In this document: in pieces, positions 9,046 to 20,818 of the stretch
How positions within the stretch are numbered: the first letter of the stretch is position 1
Layout of the letters: every line of letters starts with the position of its first letter
Assembly (NCBI RefSeq): GCF_011694515.1
Contig: NZ_CP050192.1
Coordinates: 1,017,650-1,081,649 of the forward strand
Direction of reading: 5' to 3'
DNA from: Mycobacterium sp. DL592
GTDB lineage: Bacteria > Actinomycetota > Actinomycetes > Mycobacteriales > Mycobacteriaceae
DNA length: 64,000 nt
Notes under the pieces: model-generated
The model's input: only the letters and a program-made list of their open reading frames with translations
Told to the model about the DNA's origin: nothing
The model's database searches: none
Translations under genes and position numbers: made by a program

Positions 9046-12000
9046 CTAGGGGCTGCCCGGCTGGCCGTTGGTCGCGGTACCGGTGCCAGTGGTGGACGCA
9101 CTGCCGCCGCTGCCACCCACGCCGCCGGGCGTCCCGCCGTTGCCGCCGTTGCCGCCGTTGGCGTTGGCGGCGGACGCCACATTGTCGATGTTGGCCTGTC
9201 CGCCTTTTCCGCCGTTGCCGCCATTGCCCGCTGTGCCGTCACCGCCGGTTCCACCGGCTCCCGCTGTCATCGCTCCGGTTCCCGTCGTGTAGACGCCCCC
9301 GCCATCGCCACCGGCACCGCCAGCGCCGCCGTCGCCGCCGTCGCCGCCGCGGCCGCCGTCCGCGGTCCCCGTAGCATTCGGGGTCAAGACGTATGCAAGG
9401 CCGCCGTTGCCTCCCGTTCCGCCGGTGCCGGTGGAATCGCCTGCTGCGCCGTTGCCGCCGTTGCCGCCGTTGCCGCCGACGGCCGAGCCTTTACCGAAGG
9501 TCGTCGCACCTCCGCCGTTACCGCCCTGGCCGCCCGTGCTACCGGGTCCGGTGCCCGCACCGCCATCGTGGCCCGCGCCGCCGTGAGCCGAGCCGTTGCC
9601 GGAGTTGGACGCTTCCCCGCCCGCGCCGCCTTGTCCGCCCGATTCTTGGCCTGTTCCGCCAGCTCCGCCCGCGCCACCGACTGCGGTCGTAGTCGACGAC
9701 GTGCCGCTGGTTCCGCCGGTTCCGCCGGTTCCGCCGGCCGTGGGGCCGTGCCCGCCCGGCCGCCTTCGCCGCCCTCTCCACCGGTGGCCTCTCCGGAACC
9801 GAGAGCAAAGGCATTGCCGCCCGCACCTGCGTTACCGCCGCCACTGTCACCGTCCCCGGCATCGCCGCCCGCGCCGCCGGTGGCATCGCCGCTGCCGTTG
9901 GTTTGCGCGGTGCCGCCGTTGCCGCCGGCGCCACCGACAGCCGCGCCGCTACCGCCCTTACCGCCTGCGCCACCGACGGCATTCTCGCTCGACCCGGTGT
10001 TGTCGATCGTCACGCTGCCGCCGGTGCCGCCACTGCCACCGTTGTTGGTGACACCCTCACCGCCGGCACCGCCGGCGCCTGCGTGGACGGCACCGGTTCC
10101 GGTCGTGGTGGCCGATCCACCGAATCCGCCATTGCCACCGACCGTGCCGGTGCCGCCCTTGCCGCCCTTACCGCCGGTCGCGGTAGCAGTTGACGTCGAA
10201 GTCGAGATGACCGCGCCGCCGCCGGACCCCGCTTTGCCACCGGGTCCGGTCGGCGTGCTGGTGGGTCCGCCGTCACTGCCGTCACCGCCGTCGCCGGCGT
10301 CGCCACCGGTCGCAGCGCCCAACCCGTTGTTATAGGCCGTCCCGCCGCTGCCGCCCTGGCCGCCTGCAGTCGCGCCGGCACCGCCCGTTCCGCCGGCACC
10401 GCCGGTCGCGGTACCTCCCGACGCGGCGTTCTGGACGAACGCGGCACCGCCGTCGCCGCCCTTGCCGCCCTGGCTGCCGTTGAAGCCCGCACCCCCGGTG
10501 CCGCCTGTGCCGCCGGTCGCACCCCCGGTTCCGTTGGCGAACGCCAGACCGCCGCTGCCGCCGTTGCCGCCGTTGTAGCTTCCGCTGCCAGCTGAACCGC
10601 CGGAGCCGCCGATGGCCTCAACCGAACCACCGTTGAACCCCCAGCCGCCGTTTCCGCCGTTGCCGCCGATGCCGGCGAACGCGTCGCCGCCATTGCCGCC
10701 CTGTCCGCCGTTGCCGTAGTTGCCGCCGTTGCCGCCGTCGCCGCCGTCGCCGCCGTTAGTTCCGTCGGTGGGTTCCCAGCCGTCGCCGCCATAGCCGCCG
10801 TTGCCGACCGCGGTGGTGGGAAGCGCGCCGGTGGCACCGTTTTGACCGGCGCTGCCACCGGTACCGCCGACACCTGCTGAGCCCCCGGTACCGGCGGCGC
10901 CCACGTTGCCGATGTTGCCGCCATTGCCGCCCTTGGCGCCGTTGGGAGTTCCCTCGAAGCCGCTTGCTCCTTGGCCGCCGTCGCCGGGATTGCCGGCGGC
11001 GCCGCCGTTGCCCCCGTTGCCGCCGTTGCCGTTGGTGCCCTTAACGCCCGATACCGATGTGCCGCCGTTGCCGCCGTTACCCCCGTTTCCGCCGGCGCCG
11101 GCGTTTCCGCCATTGCCACCGTTTTGGCCCGCCTGTCCCGGTTGGATCTGGGACAGACCCACGGCCCCAAGCCCGCCGACGCCGCCGTCGGCGCCGTTTC
11201 CGCCGTGCCCGCCCGCGCCGCCGTTGCCCGAGGTCGATCCGCCCGCGCCACCGTTTCCGCCGGCGCCGCCGGCGCCACCCTTGGTGCCGTTGCCGCCGTT
11301 GGAGCCCGGCTGGAAACCCTGGGATCCGCCCGTGCCGGCGGCGCCGTTGCCGCCGTTGCCGCCGGCCCCGCCGTTGCCTACCGACCCGCCGTCGCCGCCG
11401 GCGCCACCTGACCCGCCGTCGGCGCCGGAAGTGGTTGCGCTGCTGCCGTTTCCGCCATTGCCGCCGTTGCCGCCGCTGGTCACCGCTGCGCCTGCCAGGC
11501 CGTCGTCCCCGGGGCCTCCGCCGCTGCCGCCAGTGCCACTGGCTCCGCCGACGCCGCCGGCTCCGGCCAGGCCCGCGTCGCCTCCCTTGCCACCGTTGCC
11601 GCCGGCTTGGCCGGGGCTGCCGTTCGTCGCATAACCGCCGTTGCCGCCGTCGCCGCCCGGGGCGGCGTCGCCTCCTTTACCGCCTGCGCCTCCGATGCCG
11701 TTGCCTCCGGCGGTACCGAACAGGATCGAGCCCCGGCCGGCGTCACCGCCCGCACCGCCTGCGCCACCCGATCCGCCGTTGCCGCCGTTACCTCCGGCCT
11801 GGCCGGCTTGGCCGGGGGCGCCCTCGTCGCCATTGAGGCCTGCACTTCCGTTGTTGCCGTAGGAGCCGTCGCCTCCGTGACCGCCTGTGCCGCCTGCTGC
11901 GCCGGATCCGCCGCGGCTGAAGAGGGAGAGCAAGCCGGCGTTACCGCCGTTTCCGCCCGCACCGCCCGCTCCGCCGGTGCCGCCATTGCCGCCGTTGGCA

Positions 12001-12830
12001 CCGTAGTCGCTGCTGGACGACCCATCGTTACCCTCGAAGCCGTTGCCACCGGCTCCGCCGCTGCCCGCCGTGCCGCCGATCGCGAAAAGTCCTGTGTTGC
12101 CGCCATTTCCACCGGCTGCGCCGGCACCGTTGTTGAACCCGGCCACACCGTCGATGCCGGCACCGCCTGCGCCGCCGTTACCGGAGAACAGTCCGCCCGA
12201 AGCGCCGTCGCCGCCGCGGCCGTCGTTGACACCGGCGATGCCGTCGCCGCCGTTTCCGCCGTTGCCGAACAAGACGGCGACCCCGCCGGGGCCTCCGTTG
12301 GCGCCGTTGCCGCCGTTGCCGTACAGCAGGCCGCCGCGCCCGCCCGCGCACGACAGGCTGGCGCAGGTCGCGGTGGTGTAGCTGTACCCGTTGCCGAACA
12401 GGATGCCGGCGTCGGGATGGTCGGCGGTGCCGTCGCTGACGAAGATCGCCACGAAGTCCACGATCGGATTTCCGGTGGCCGACGCGGTGACCGAGGCGAC
12501 GGGCACGCTCGCCGTGGTGACGGCGGTCCTGGCGGTCGACGCTGCTGCCCGGGAGGTGACGGTAGGGGTGTGAGTGACAGTGGCGACCGGGCCGGTCACC
12601 GCCGCCGAGGGACGCGCGGCGGTCGTCCGCGTGCCGGCTTTCGATGACGACGCCGAGTGTGAAGACTGCTGCCGCGCCGACGATCCGGTTGAGGAGGACC
12701 CGGTGTCGGCCTGCGCGCTGCCGGCCGCCCACGCGATTCCGACGCCGACCCCCAATGCCACTGCAAGGCCTCCGACACGGCCCACCCAGCAGGCGGCAGA
12801 ACGGGTCGACACGGAATGGGCTGAAGTCAT
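9046..12830 (-). CDS. Secreted glycine-rich PGRS-like protein with a frameshift
   Basis: Starts at ATG 12830 behind GAGGA; an upstream start at 12896 has no support. The N-terminus is a Sec signal peptide (basic start, [16 protein letters not shown], cleavage near AGSAQA), then a Ser/Thr/Ala linker and a [18 protein letters not shown] segment. About 1000 residues of GGxGGxGG / GNGGAGG repeats follow, typical of the PGRS domain, but without a PE domain. The Gly-rich frame breaks at 9742-9746 and continues one frame over to TAG at 9046. Read as one gene it is about 1260 residues; unshifted translation becomes Ala/Arg-rich and stops at 9384. It sits beside the coaA locus, as the PE_PGRS genes do in M. 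tuberculosis. Function unknown; surface exposure is inferred. Confidence 0.75.
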
Positions 12831-13038
12831 CGCAAGGTCCTCGTGAGTCGTGCTGCCTGACGGGTGGGCGCACGGAGAAAGGGCTTTCATGCGCAACCCG
12901 ACCTCAGCGCAGATGTCGAACTCTATCTGTGCGTGAGCTGTGTAGCAGGCATTTGCGATCAGAAAGGTCCCAAGTGTTCACCCTGGCATATCCACCGGCT
13001 TGCCCCGCCGGGGGCGAACCCCGACTAGGGTTTGCCCG

Positions 13039-13455
13039 ATGCAGGTCGACGTATTTGCGGCATCGCGGCGGGCAGTTCTCGAAGAAGCCGGCGGTGTGAC
13101 CGCCGAAGGTTTCCCGATGACCAGCTGCCTGGTGGAGAGCTTCCCCACCCAGATCACCATCCCGCTCGTGTTGGGTGTGCACACCACCGGTGGCACCGAC
13201 TACGAGATGCGGCGGTTCATCATCGCCAAATCCCCTGAGGGCGAGCGGATGGGGCTGCTCGACTTCGCCTGGCAGTGGCCTGATAACCCGGGCACGCCGG
13301 TCAAGTTCCGAGTGTTCGCGCACTACCTGTCGATCTCGGTGTACTTCGCGGGTGTCTATACGGTCGGCTTGTACGAGGACCCCGAAGACGAGCCGGAAGT
13401 GGAATTTCCGCTGCCCATTCTGCGGCTCAACCCGCTGACCGGAACCGCCAACTAA
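13039..13455 (+). CDS. Conserved hypothetical protein (DUF6941-like)
   Basis: 138 residues from ATG 13039 (an upstream start at 13000 is less likely). The protein begins [19 protein letters not shown] and continues as a small all-beta domain ([43 protein letters not shown]). The pattern recalls the small DUF6941 proteins of actinobacteria, an assignment I hold loosely. No catalytic motif is visible. The stop overlaps that of convergent coaA by 4 bases. Confidence 0.65.
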   Translation: MQVDVFAASRRAVLEEAGGVTAEGFPMTSCLVESFPTQITIPLVLGVHTTGGTDYEMRRFIIAKSPEGERMGLLDFAWQWPDNPGTPVKFRVFAHYLSISVYFAGVYTVGLYEDPEDEPEVEFPLPILRLNPLTGTAN

Positions 13456-14390
13456 AGCTTGCGCAGCCGCAGCCGGTTGATCGAGTGATCGGCGTCCTTG
13501 CGCAACACCAGCGTGGCACGCGGCCGGGTCGGCAGGATGTTCTCGATCAGGTTCGGCCGGTTGATCGAACTCCAGATGTCGCGGGCGGCGGCGACGGCCT
13601 GGCTGTCGGACAGCCCGGCGTAGTGGTGGAAGTGCGAGGCCGGGTCGGCGAATGCGCCGCTGCGCAGGGCCAGGAACCGCTCGATGTACCACTGCTCGAT
13701 GTCCTCGATGCGGGCGTCGACGTAGACCGAGAAGTCGAACAGGTCCGAGACCATCAGCGTCGGACCGGTCTGCAGGACGTTGAGCCCCTCCAGGATGAGG
13801 ATGTCCGGGTGGGTGACGACGTGCTTCTCGCCCGGCACGATGTCGTAGATGAGGTGCGAGTACACCGGCGCGCACACCTGGTCGGCGCCGGATTTCACCG
13901 ACGTCACGAAGCGCATCAGTGAGCGCCGGTTGTAGCTCTCCGGAAAACCCTTGCGGTGCATCAGGTTTCGGCGGCTGAGTTCGGCGTTGGGGTAGAGGAA
14001 CCCGTCGGTGGTGACGAGGTCGACGCGGGAGTGGTCCTCCCAGCGGGCCAGCAGCGCCTGCAGCACACGCGCGGTCGTCGACTTGCCGACGGCCACGCTG
14101 CCTGCCACGCCGATCACGAACGGCACCGGGCGGTCGGGATTCTGCTGCGGCTCGCCGAGGAATTCCGCGGTCGCGGCGAACAACCGTTGCCGCGCGGCCA
14201 CCTGCAGGTGGATCAATCGGGCCAGGGGCAGGTAGACCTCTTCGACCTCGAGAAGGTCGATCTGCTCGCCCATACCGCGCAGCCCGGTCAGCTCATCCTC
14301 GGTGAGCTTCAACGGAGTCGACATGCGCAGTCCGCGCCACTCGCTCCGGTTGAACTCCACGTAGGGGCTGGGTTCGCTCAGCCGCGCCAT
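13452..14390 (-). CDS. coaA: Type I pantothenate kinase
   Basis: 312 residues from ATG 14390, the same length as the M. tuberculosis enzyme. It phosphorylates pantothenate with ATP, the first committed step of coenzyme A synthesis, in the cytosol. Evidence: the P-loop [18 protein letters not shown], the substrate/CoA-binding stretch [23 protein letters not shown], and [14 protein letters not shown] much longer frame upstream (to 15389) is antisense to the DUF885 gene and is not used. Divergent from that gene with a 30-base gap. Confidence 0.96.
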   Translation of the reverse strand: MARLSEPSPYVEFNRSEWRGLRMSTPLKLTEDELTGLRGMGEQIDLLEVEEVYLPLARLIHLQVAARQRLFAATAEFLGEPQQNPDRPVPFVIGVAGSVAVGKSTTARVLQALLARWEDHSRVDLVTTDGFLYPNAELSRRNLMHRKGFPESYNRRSLMRFVTSVKSGADQVCAPVYSHLIYDIVPGEKHVVTHPDILILEGLNVLQTGPTLMVSDLFDFSVYVDARIEDIEQWYIERFLALRSGAFADPASHFHHYAGLSDSQAVAAARDIWSSINRPNLIENILPTRPRATLVLRKDADHSINRLRLRKL

Positions 14391-14420
14391 GGGCACAGTC
14401 TTGCAGTTAGCGTGGACGGC

Positions 14421-15626
14421 ATGGAGCCCGGCACCCTCATCCGCGACTACCTCATGCTCGGTTTGCGTTTCGACCGCATCGAGGAAGGCTACGTCGACTC
14501 GTTCACCGGCGACCCGGCCCTGCGCCGCGCGGTGGCCGACGAGCCCGCCCCGCAGCCCGCCGAGCTGGCCCGCGAGGCGCAGCGCCTGCTGGCTGCGCTG
14601 CCGCAGGTTGCGCGCACCGACAGCTTCACCGATCAGCGCGCCGACTTCATCGGCGCCCACCTGCGTGCCCTGGCATTCTCGGCGCGCAAGTTCGCCGGTG
14701 AACCCGTCGGGTTCGTCGACGAGGTGCAGGCCTACTTCGACGTGCGGATCAGCCGCGGCGACGAAGACCGCTACCGCGCCGCCCACGCTCGCATCGACGA
14801 GGTGCTCGGCGGCACCGGACCGCTCGTCGAGCGGATGGCCGCCCACCGCAGCTCTGAGGAGATCCCGCCGCACCGGCTCGAGGAGTGCATCCACGCCTTC
14901 TCCAGCGCGCTGCGCGACATGGTGCGGGCCACCTACCCGCTGCCCGACGCCGAGACCATCGTCTACGAAGTCGTCACCGACAAGCCGTGGTCGGGGTTCA
15001 ACTACTACGAGGGCGACTACCGCTCGACAGTGGCGGTCAACGCCGACCTCAAGCAGCAGATGGCCAACCTGCCGCGGCTGGTCGCCCACGAGTCCTACCC
15101 CGGCCATCACACCGAGCACTGCCGCAAGGAAGCCGGGTTGGTGGCCGGCCACGATCAGCAGGAGCAGACGATCTTCCTGGTCAACACCCCGCAGTGCTTG
15201 ATGGCCGAAGGTCTTGCCGACCTGGCGCTGTATGCGGCGGTCGGCCCGGGGTGGGGGAGTTGGGCCGCCGACATCTACGCCGATCTGGGTCTGCGCTTCG
15301 ACGGCGAACGCGCCGAGGCGCTTTCGGAAGCCTCGGCCGCCCTGGCCGACGTGCGCCAGGACGCGGCGCTGATGCTGCACGACGAACACCGCGACGCCGA
15401 CGACGTCGCCGCCTTCCTGCAGCGCTGGCTGCTGATCGACGACACCCGGGCGCGGCAGTCGCTGCGGTTCCTGTCCTCGCCGCTGTGGCGGGCGTACACG
15501 AGCACCTACGTGGAGGGCTACCGGTTGCTGCGGTCCTGGCTCGACGGCCGCCCCGCCGGGGTGGGACTCACCGAGCGTTTCGGCCGCCTGCTCGACGAGC
15601 CGCTGATCCCGTCTTCGTTGACGTAA
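14421..15626 (+). CDS. DUF885-family zinc metallopeptidase-like protein
   Basis: 401 residues from ATG 14421; GTG 14412 is an alternative. The DUF885 signature [18 protein letters not shown] (His223, Glu224, His229/230) is a thermolysin-like zinc site, and [17 protein letters not shown] supplies the distal glutamate region. No signal peptide is visible, so it is probably cytosolic. The family is annotated as a peptidase by fold, but the substrate is unknown. Only 30 bases separate it from divergent coaA. Confidence 0.83.
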   Translation: MEPGTLIRDYLMLGLRFDRIEEGYVDSFTGDPALRRAVADEPAPQPAELAREAQRLLAALPQVARTDSFTDQRADFIGAHLRALAFSARKFAGEPVGFVDEVQAYFDVRISRGDEDRYRAAHARIDEVLGGTGPLVERMAAHRSSEEIPPHRLEECIHAFSSALRDMVRATYPLPDAETIVYEVVTDKPWSGFNYYEGDYRSTVAVNADLKQQMANLPRLVAHESYPGHHTEHCRKEAGLVAGHDQQEQTIFLVNTPQCLMAEGLADLALYAAVGPGWGSWAADIYADLGLRFDGERAEALSEASAALADVRQDAALMLHDEHRDADDVAAFLQRWLLIDDTRARQSLRFLSSPLWRAYTSTYVEGYRLLRSWLDGRPAGVGLTERFGRLLDEPLIPSSLT

Positions 15627-15665
15627 ATACCCTGTTAGAGCGCCTCGCGGTTATATCTTTCCGAC

Positions 15666-18600
15666 ATGTCGGTTTCGCGGGGGGCGACTCATATCGGTGC
15701 AGCGGCGTTCGTGCTCGGCCTGTCCCTGCTCGGCCCGCCGGCCGGCGTCGCTGTCGCCGACAGCGGTAGCACCGGTTCCCCGTCGCATGCCGGCGGTGCC
15801 CGCGACCACCCCAAGCGGGTGACCGGGCAGACGCCGAACGCCACCCATTCCTCGGCGACCGGTACGTCCCGGCGCCCGACGGCCCCGACCGGCGCGGCGA
15901 AGACCGTCACCCGCCGCCCGTCGGGGGGCGCGTCCTGCGCGGCCTGCTGGGGTTTCACCGCACCGACGATCCAGCAGGGTGTCGTCACTGCGGTCAACCA
16001 CGCGTTCAACGACGCCTTCGACGGGATGTCGTCGTTGCCTGCCAACCCGATCACCGACCTGATCGAAGGCGGGCTGCTGCTGGTCCGGCGCAACATGTTC
16101 GGCTTCGTGCCCACCGGGGTGAGCGCCACCCAGACCGGCAACTCGCTGACCGTCGACGTGAACACCGGAAGCGTCGCCTACTTCCGCACCACCGGCGACA
16201 CCATCGAGGTGTCCGGCGATCCGGGCTTCGGTAGCGCCGCGCAGTTCAGCGCGTCCACGGTCAGTCACGTGAGCGCCACCGGCGCGGGCAACGCCGGCTG
16301 CGCCGGATTCGTGTTCACCGGGGGAACCGCGGCCGCCGACTTCACCACCACCGGCATCGACTCGCTGCGATTCGAGTCGTCGTCGGCGTTCACCGGTGCG
16401 GTCGACGTCACGTCGGTGCCCGGCTCGGTGAGGCTGGCCGACGGGCTGCGCGGACTGCTCGGTGTGTCGGTGAACGCACCGGTGATCCTGGCCCGCGACA
16501 CCGAGATCGACGCCGGAACCGCCAACGCGCAGTTCGCCTCGACGGTCGACGGTGGGGGCTGGTTCGGTGGCCAGTCGCTGACCGTAACAGCTTTGGGGAC
16601 AACGAGATTCGTCGGTGCCGTCGGCGCCAACACACCACTGGGCACCCTCACCACGCGGGGGATCGCACCCCTGCAGATCGAACAGTCGGCCGACTCGAAA
16701 ACCATCCCGCTGAGCTTCGTGCCCGTCGAGGGTGCGGGCGGTGTCACGGTGAAGTACGGCATCGACGTCGCGATCGGCGACAACCCGTCGCGCCAGTATT
16801 TGTTCGACACCGGCGGCAACGGGTTCTTCGCCGGGTTCGACCCGGCCTACTTCAACGGCGTCCAACCCGGCTCCGAGCAGGCCGACATCACCTACACCAG
16901 CGGCCAGACCCTCAACGGTCTGGTCACCCCGGCGAAGATCACCATCGGCTCGGGGGCGCACACCGTGTCGACGGTTGTGCCGGTGGACATCTCGGCCGTC
17001 GTGAGCGCGACGAACGGCAGCGGCGCCCCGATTCCGGTGAGCGCGCCCTTCGGCGGCCCGTTCGCCGGTGACTTCGGTGCGGCGTTCGGTGTACAGCAGA
17101 TCAACGGCCAAGTGCTCTATGCGCCAGGGTCGTTCATCACCAGCCCGCTGTTCCAGCTGCCCGGCAACCTCTCCAGCGGCTACCTGGCGCAGCTGGGCCC
17201 GATCGGGACCACACCGTCGTTGACCGTCGGGATCACCGATGCGTTACGGGCTCAATTCACCTATGCCGTGCCGATTTCCGAAGTCCTCAACCCCGACCCG
17301 GCTTACCCGGTGTCGGCCGGTAAGTACCCGATCTCCAACTATCCGCTGCTCCAGCAGTTCGGCTTCAGCCCCCAGTACCTCGTGGACAACCCGCTCCCGG
17401 TCCCGGTGGGGCCGGGGCCGCTGCCCACCCTGATCGACAGCGGCGCCGGCTCGACCGGGCTGCGGCTACCGAACCTGCCCAAGCCGGGGGAGGACGGCAA
17501 CGGCAACCTCACCACCGGTGCCACCCTCGTCGCCCTATTCCCCACCACCAAGGGGCGGGCCCCGCTGGTGTGGTCGACCACCGCGGGCACCATCCCCTCG
17601 GTGAATCTCGTCGGCTACGTCAACGAGACCGGCGCGGCCATCGACGTTCCCAACGTCAACACCGGCCTGAACATGTTCAACGACTTCGACGTGATGTACG
17701 ACGTCGCCGACCAGGTGATCTGGTTGCGGCCCAACGGCGGTCAGTCGACCGTCAGCCTGCACTCGGTGACCACCAGGGGTGCCCAGACCTACGGCCAGAA
17801 CGCCCAACTCGACGGCACCTACACCGCGGGCGGCGCGTTCTCGGTGGCCGGTGTGACGCAGTTGACCGGCGACACGACTGTCACGGCGCGCGGTGATGTG
17901 ACGTTCTCCGGCACGGTGGACGCCGCGACCGCGGGTGGCCAGTCGCTGGTGGTCAATTCACACGGCACCACCACCTTCGTGCGGGCCGTCGGCAGTGTCG
18001 GGGCGCCGGCGGCACTGAGCACCGACCGCGGCGGATCGACGGTCACCGCGGCCGTCGCGACGACGGGCGCACAGTCCTACGGCGACGACGTCACCCTTAA
18101 CGGCGCCTACGTCGCCGGCAGCGGGGCCTTCACCGTGGGCGGGGCGACGACGGTCGCCGGCCCCACCTCGGTGCAGACCACCAACGCCGCGATCACCTTC
18201 GGCGGCGACGTGGATTCGGCGGCCGGCGCAGGTCACGTGCTGTCGGTCTCGGCGACCGGGAGCGCCGTCACGTTCAACGGACGCATCGGGGCGCGTAACC
18301 CGTTGGGCGGCTTGGTGGTCAAGAACTCCGCAACCGCCACCGCCAACGGCCCGGTGGTCCTCAACGGCAGCCTGCCCAACTCCCAGGGGGTCGGGCTGTT
18401 CATCGGCGGCGGCGTGAGCGCCACTTTCGCACGCGGCGGATCCATCAGCGGCTTCACCAACTCCGGTGTGGTCTTCGACGGCGACTCGCCGAACTCGGTG
18501 CTCACGGGCTTCACCATCTCCGGAAACGTCTATGACGGCATTCAGTTCGTCGGCCAGAACTACTCGGACACCACGATCAGCGGCAACACGATCATCGGGA

Positions 18601-20780
18601 ACTCGGGCTTCGGCATCGAAACCATGCAGGCCACGAACGACCTGATGATCCGCAACAACACCATCGGCGCTAATGGTCAGACCAACCCGTGGGGCTACAC
18701 CTCCGGTGGCCCGAACGCCCAGGGCATCGTGCTGGCCTCCGGTGTCTACACCGGAACTTTCATCCAGGACAACACGATTCAGTACAACCGCCGTGACGCG
18801 ATCGCCGCACCCGGCAGCGTCGAGGGCGTGACGATCCGCGGTAACACGCTGCGCTACAACCAGGGCAACGGCATCGAGTTCACCGGCGGGGACTTCTCCG
18901 GGACGACCGTCAAGGGCAACGTCATCACCGGCAACGGCGGCGACGGGATTGTCCTCGGCGCCGGAATCGGCCAGGCGCTCAACGATTTCGGCAATCCCCT
19001 CAACGGCTACGTCGACAGCAACATCGCCGACCCGGCCGACCAGAACCCCTACGCCCTCGGTCACTACGTCCTGCCGTACGCGAATGACCCCGGCTTCTAC
19101 GGCCAGTCGGGGACCGCTGATCCGCAGGTGACGGTGTCGGTCCACGGCGGCCCCTCGCTCGCCGTCAACCTGGATACCGGTTCACGCGGCCTGTACTTCG
19201 ACCAGGGCCAGGTTTCGCACCTCGATACCTCCGGTGGCACACCGGGTTACATCTACCTCAACAGCTCCAACCGGTTGTTCTTCGGCACCTGGGTCGACAC
19301 CGACGTCACGTTCCCGGACGCCACCTGGTCGGAGCCGACGGCCGTCCCGAAGGTCGCCAAGGCCGACGTTCCGGTCCTCGTCGTCACCGCGGTGGGCGCC
19401 TCGATGACGCCCGCACCGGGCAGCACCAGCCCCAGCACCACCTTCGGCACCAAGACCGATGCGGGCACCGTCACGATCACCAACGGCATCAGTACTCAGC
19501 AGGTGGCGATCACCGCCGCGACGGGTGGCACCGGCACCGTGACGATCCCCGGCGGGTGGTGGGCCACCTACGACGACAACCCGGGAGTGTTGGCCTCGGT
19601 GTCGAACTTCGGTGTCGGGTTCGACCGCACCGGACTGGGCACCGGACCCACCACCAATGTGCGCAATCAGGCCTACAACGCGTTCCTGAACCTGACCGAG
19701 ATGAGCCAGGGCACGATGCGCCCCGGCTACGTCATCACCGCCACCGGCGTCACGCTCGGCCTGGACAGCACGGTCACCACCGGCACCCCGTACGCCTACA
19801 CCGACCTCGCGCCGTCCGGGCTCGCCCAGGGCAGCCAGACCGCGCCGGACTGGCAGCCGGCCACCGGCCGCGTGACCTATCCGTCGCAGTCGCAGGGCTC
19901 CGATCTGGGGCCGATCGTGATCGACCTCGGCATCCCCAGCGGCATCCTCACCCTGCCCGGGTACACCGCGTCGTCGGTGTTCACCGGTGCGCTGACGGTT
20001 GATCTGCTCAACTCCGGCGGAAAGGTCGGCTACACGGTCGATCCCAGCAACACCGCTAATCAGATGACGGCGACCTCGGTGTCGTTCTTCAGCCCGCTGG
20101 CCGGGGTTTACTCGCAGAACATGCCGCCGGTGAGCCAGCAGTTCCTGAACACCGGTCGCCGGGTGGTGGCCGGGATGAACTACCTGTACGACGCCGCAGG
20201 CGGTTACGAGGGGCTGTACACAGTCTCTGACCGGGCGGTGAACCCGGACCAGTCGGACGCGTTCACCAGTGCCGACGGCACCTTCGAGGCGGGCTACTAC
20301 CCGAACTTCAAGATTCCCGGCGGTGTCACGAACCTGACCATCGAGGACAACACCATCACCGCGAATGCCGGTAACGGGGTCGCGGTGAACGGCCAGACCT
20401 CGACCGGAAACGCGATCACGAGAAACCTGATCTACGCCAATGCCGGTCTCGGTATCGCGCTGACCAACGGCGGCAACGGCGGGCAGGCGGCACCGGTGGT
20501 GCAATCGGCGACACTGCAGGGTGTTTCGACGGTGCGGGTGACCGGATCGGTCGCCGGCACCGGGCCGTTCCAGCTGCAGGTGTACAGCAGTCCGGCGGGG
20601 GATGCAGGCAATGTCCAGGGCAGGCGGCTGCTCACGACGGTGCCGTCGAGCCCGTCGGATTTCAGCGTCGACGTCGATGCCGCGGCACTGTCGGCCGGTG
20701 ACTTGATCACCGTCCTGGCCACGCCCACCGTCGCACCCCACAACACCTCGCAGTTCTCGGCTCCGGTGGTGATCGGGTAG
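15666..20780 (+). CDS. Giant secreted protein: two aspartic-protease modules, haemagglutinin-like repeats and beta-helix
   Basis: 1704 residues. Order by residue: Sec signal peptide 1-32 ([17 protein letters not shown]); a Ser/Thr/Arg-rich linker to about 95; a mycobacterial surface module with [20 protein letters not shown] (about 125-145); a pepsin-like module with YLFDTGGNG (Asp381) and [15 protein letters not shown] (Asp591), as in PecA/PE_PGRS35; beta repeats of filamentous-haemagglutinin type ([21 protein letters not shown]; about 700-890); PbH1-type right-handed beta-helix ([29 protein letters not shown]; about 918-1120); a second protease-like module with [12 protein letters not shown] (Asp1170) and [14 protein letters not shown] (Asp1420, DLG in place of DSG); a last beta-helix piece (about 1556-1604) and a C-terminal beta domain. 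Exported surface or secreted protein; target unknown. One gene, no shift. Confidence 0.88.
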   Translation: MSVSRGATHIGAAAFVLGLSLLGPPAGVAVADSGSTGSPSHAGGARDHPKRVTGQTPNATHSSATGTSRRPTAPTGAAKTVTRRPSGGASCAACWGFTAPTIQQGVVTAVNHAFNDAFDGMSSLPANPITDLIEGGLLLVRRNMFGFVPTGVSATQTGNSLTVDVNTGSVAYFRTTGDTIEVSGDPGFGSAAQFSASTVSHVSATGAGNAGCAGFVFTGGTAAADFTTTGIDSLRFESSSAFTGAVDVTSVPGSVRLADGLRGLLGVSVNAPVILARDTEIDAGTANAQFASTVDGGGWFGGQSLTVTALGTTRFVGAVGANTPLGTLTTRGIAPLQIEQSADSKTIPLSFVPVEGAGGVTVKYGIDVAIGDNPSRQYLFDTGGNGFFAGFDPAYFNGVQPGSEQADITYTSGQTLNGLVTPAKITIGSGAHTVSTVVPVDISAVVSATNGSGAPIPVSAPFGGPFAGDFGAAFGVQQINGQVLYAPGSFITSPLFQLPGNLSSGYLAQLGPIGTTPSLTVGITDALRAQFTYAVPISEVLNPDPAYPVSAGKYPISNYPLLQQFGFSPQYLVDNPLPVPVGPGPLPTLIDSGAGSTGLRLPNLPKPGEDGNGNLTTGATLVALFPTTKGRAPLVWSTTAGTIPSVNLVGYVNETGAAIDVPNVNTGLNMFNDFDVMYDVADQVIWLRPNGGQSTVSLHSVTTRGAQTYGQNAQLDGTYTAGGAFSVAGVTQLTGDTTVTARGDVTFSGTVDAATAGGQSLVVNSHGTTTFVRAVGSVGAPAALSTDRGGSTVTAAVATTGAQSYGDDVTLNGAYVAGSGAFTVGGATTVAGPTSVQTTNAAITFGGDVDSAAGAGHVLSVSATGSAVTFNGRIGARNPLGGLVVKNSATATANGPVVLNGSLPNSQGVGLFIGGGVSATFARGGSISGFTNSGVVFDGDSPNSVLTGFTISGNVYDGIQFVGQNYSDTTISGNTIIGNSGFGIETMQATNDLMIRNNTIGANGQTNPWGYTSGGPNAQGIVLASGVYTGTFIQDNTIQYNRRDAIAAPGSVEGVTIRGNTLRYNQGNGIEFTGGDFSGTTVKGNVITGNGGDGIVLGAGIGQALNDFGNPLNGYVDSNIADPADQNPYALGHYVLPYANDPGFYGQSGTADPQVTVSVHGGPSLAVNLDTGSRGLYFDQGQVSHLDTSGGTPGYIYLNSSNRLFFGTWVDTDVTFPDATWSEPTAVPKVAKADVPVLVVTAVGASMTPAPGSTSPSTTFGTKTDAGTVTITNGISTQQVAITAATGGTGTVTIPGGWWATYDDNPGVLASVSNFGVGFDRTGLGTGPTTNVRNQAYNAFLNLTEMSQGTMRPGYVITATGVTLGLDSTVTTGTPYAYTDLAPSGLAQGSQTAPDWQPATGRVTYPSQSQGSDLGPIVIDLGIPSGILTLPGYTASSVFTGALTVDLLNSGGKVGYTVDPSNTANQMTATSVSFFSPLAGVYSQNMPPVSQQFLNTGRRVVAGMNYLYDAAGGYEGLYTVSDRAVNPDQSDAFTSADGTFEAGYYPNFKIPGGVTNLTIEDNTITANAGNGVAVNGQTSTGNAITRNLIYANAGLGIALTNGGNGGQAAPVVQSATLQGVSTVRVTGSVAGTGPFQLQVYSSPAGDAGNVQGRRLLTTVPSSPSDFSVDVDAAALSAGDLITVLATPTVAPHNTSQFSAPVVIG

Positions 20781-20806
20781 GCCACTCCGGTCACCGACGC
20801 GCCGAC

Positions 20807-20812
20807 TACGCT
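20807..20812 (+). promoter_or_regulatory. -10 box of glyA, leaderless type
   Basis: TACGCT fits the mycobacterial TAnnnT -10 consensus and ends 6 bases before ATG 20819, so transcription would begin at or beside the start codon. No clear -35 is seen and no Shine-Dalgarno precedes the ATG. Confidence 0.55.
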
Positions 20813-20818
20813 CGTGGC

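Noticed and set aside
9539..9982. 147-residue minus-strand frame in the PGRS region
   Set aside because: It lies in the third frame and is Arg/Ala-rich; the Gly-rich frame passes through the same bases after the break at 9742-9746.
9600..12600. CRISPR-like or satellite repeat array
   Set aside because: The GCCGCC-rich repetition is the coding pattern of Gly-Gly-Asn/Ala repeats on the minus strand; there are no constant-length repeats and spacers.
14391..15389. N-terminal extension of coaA to 645 residues
   Set aside because: The extension is antisense to the DUF885 peptidase gene and absent from the CoaA family; ATG 14390 gives the normal 312 residues.
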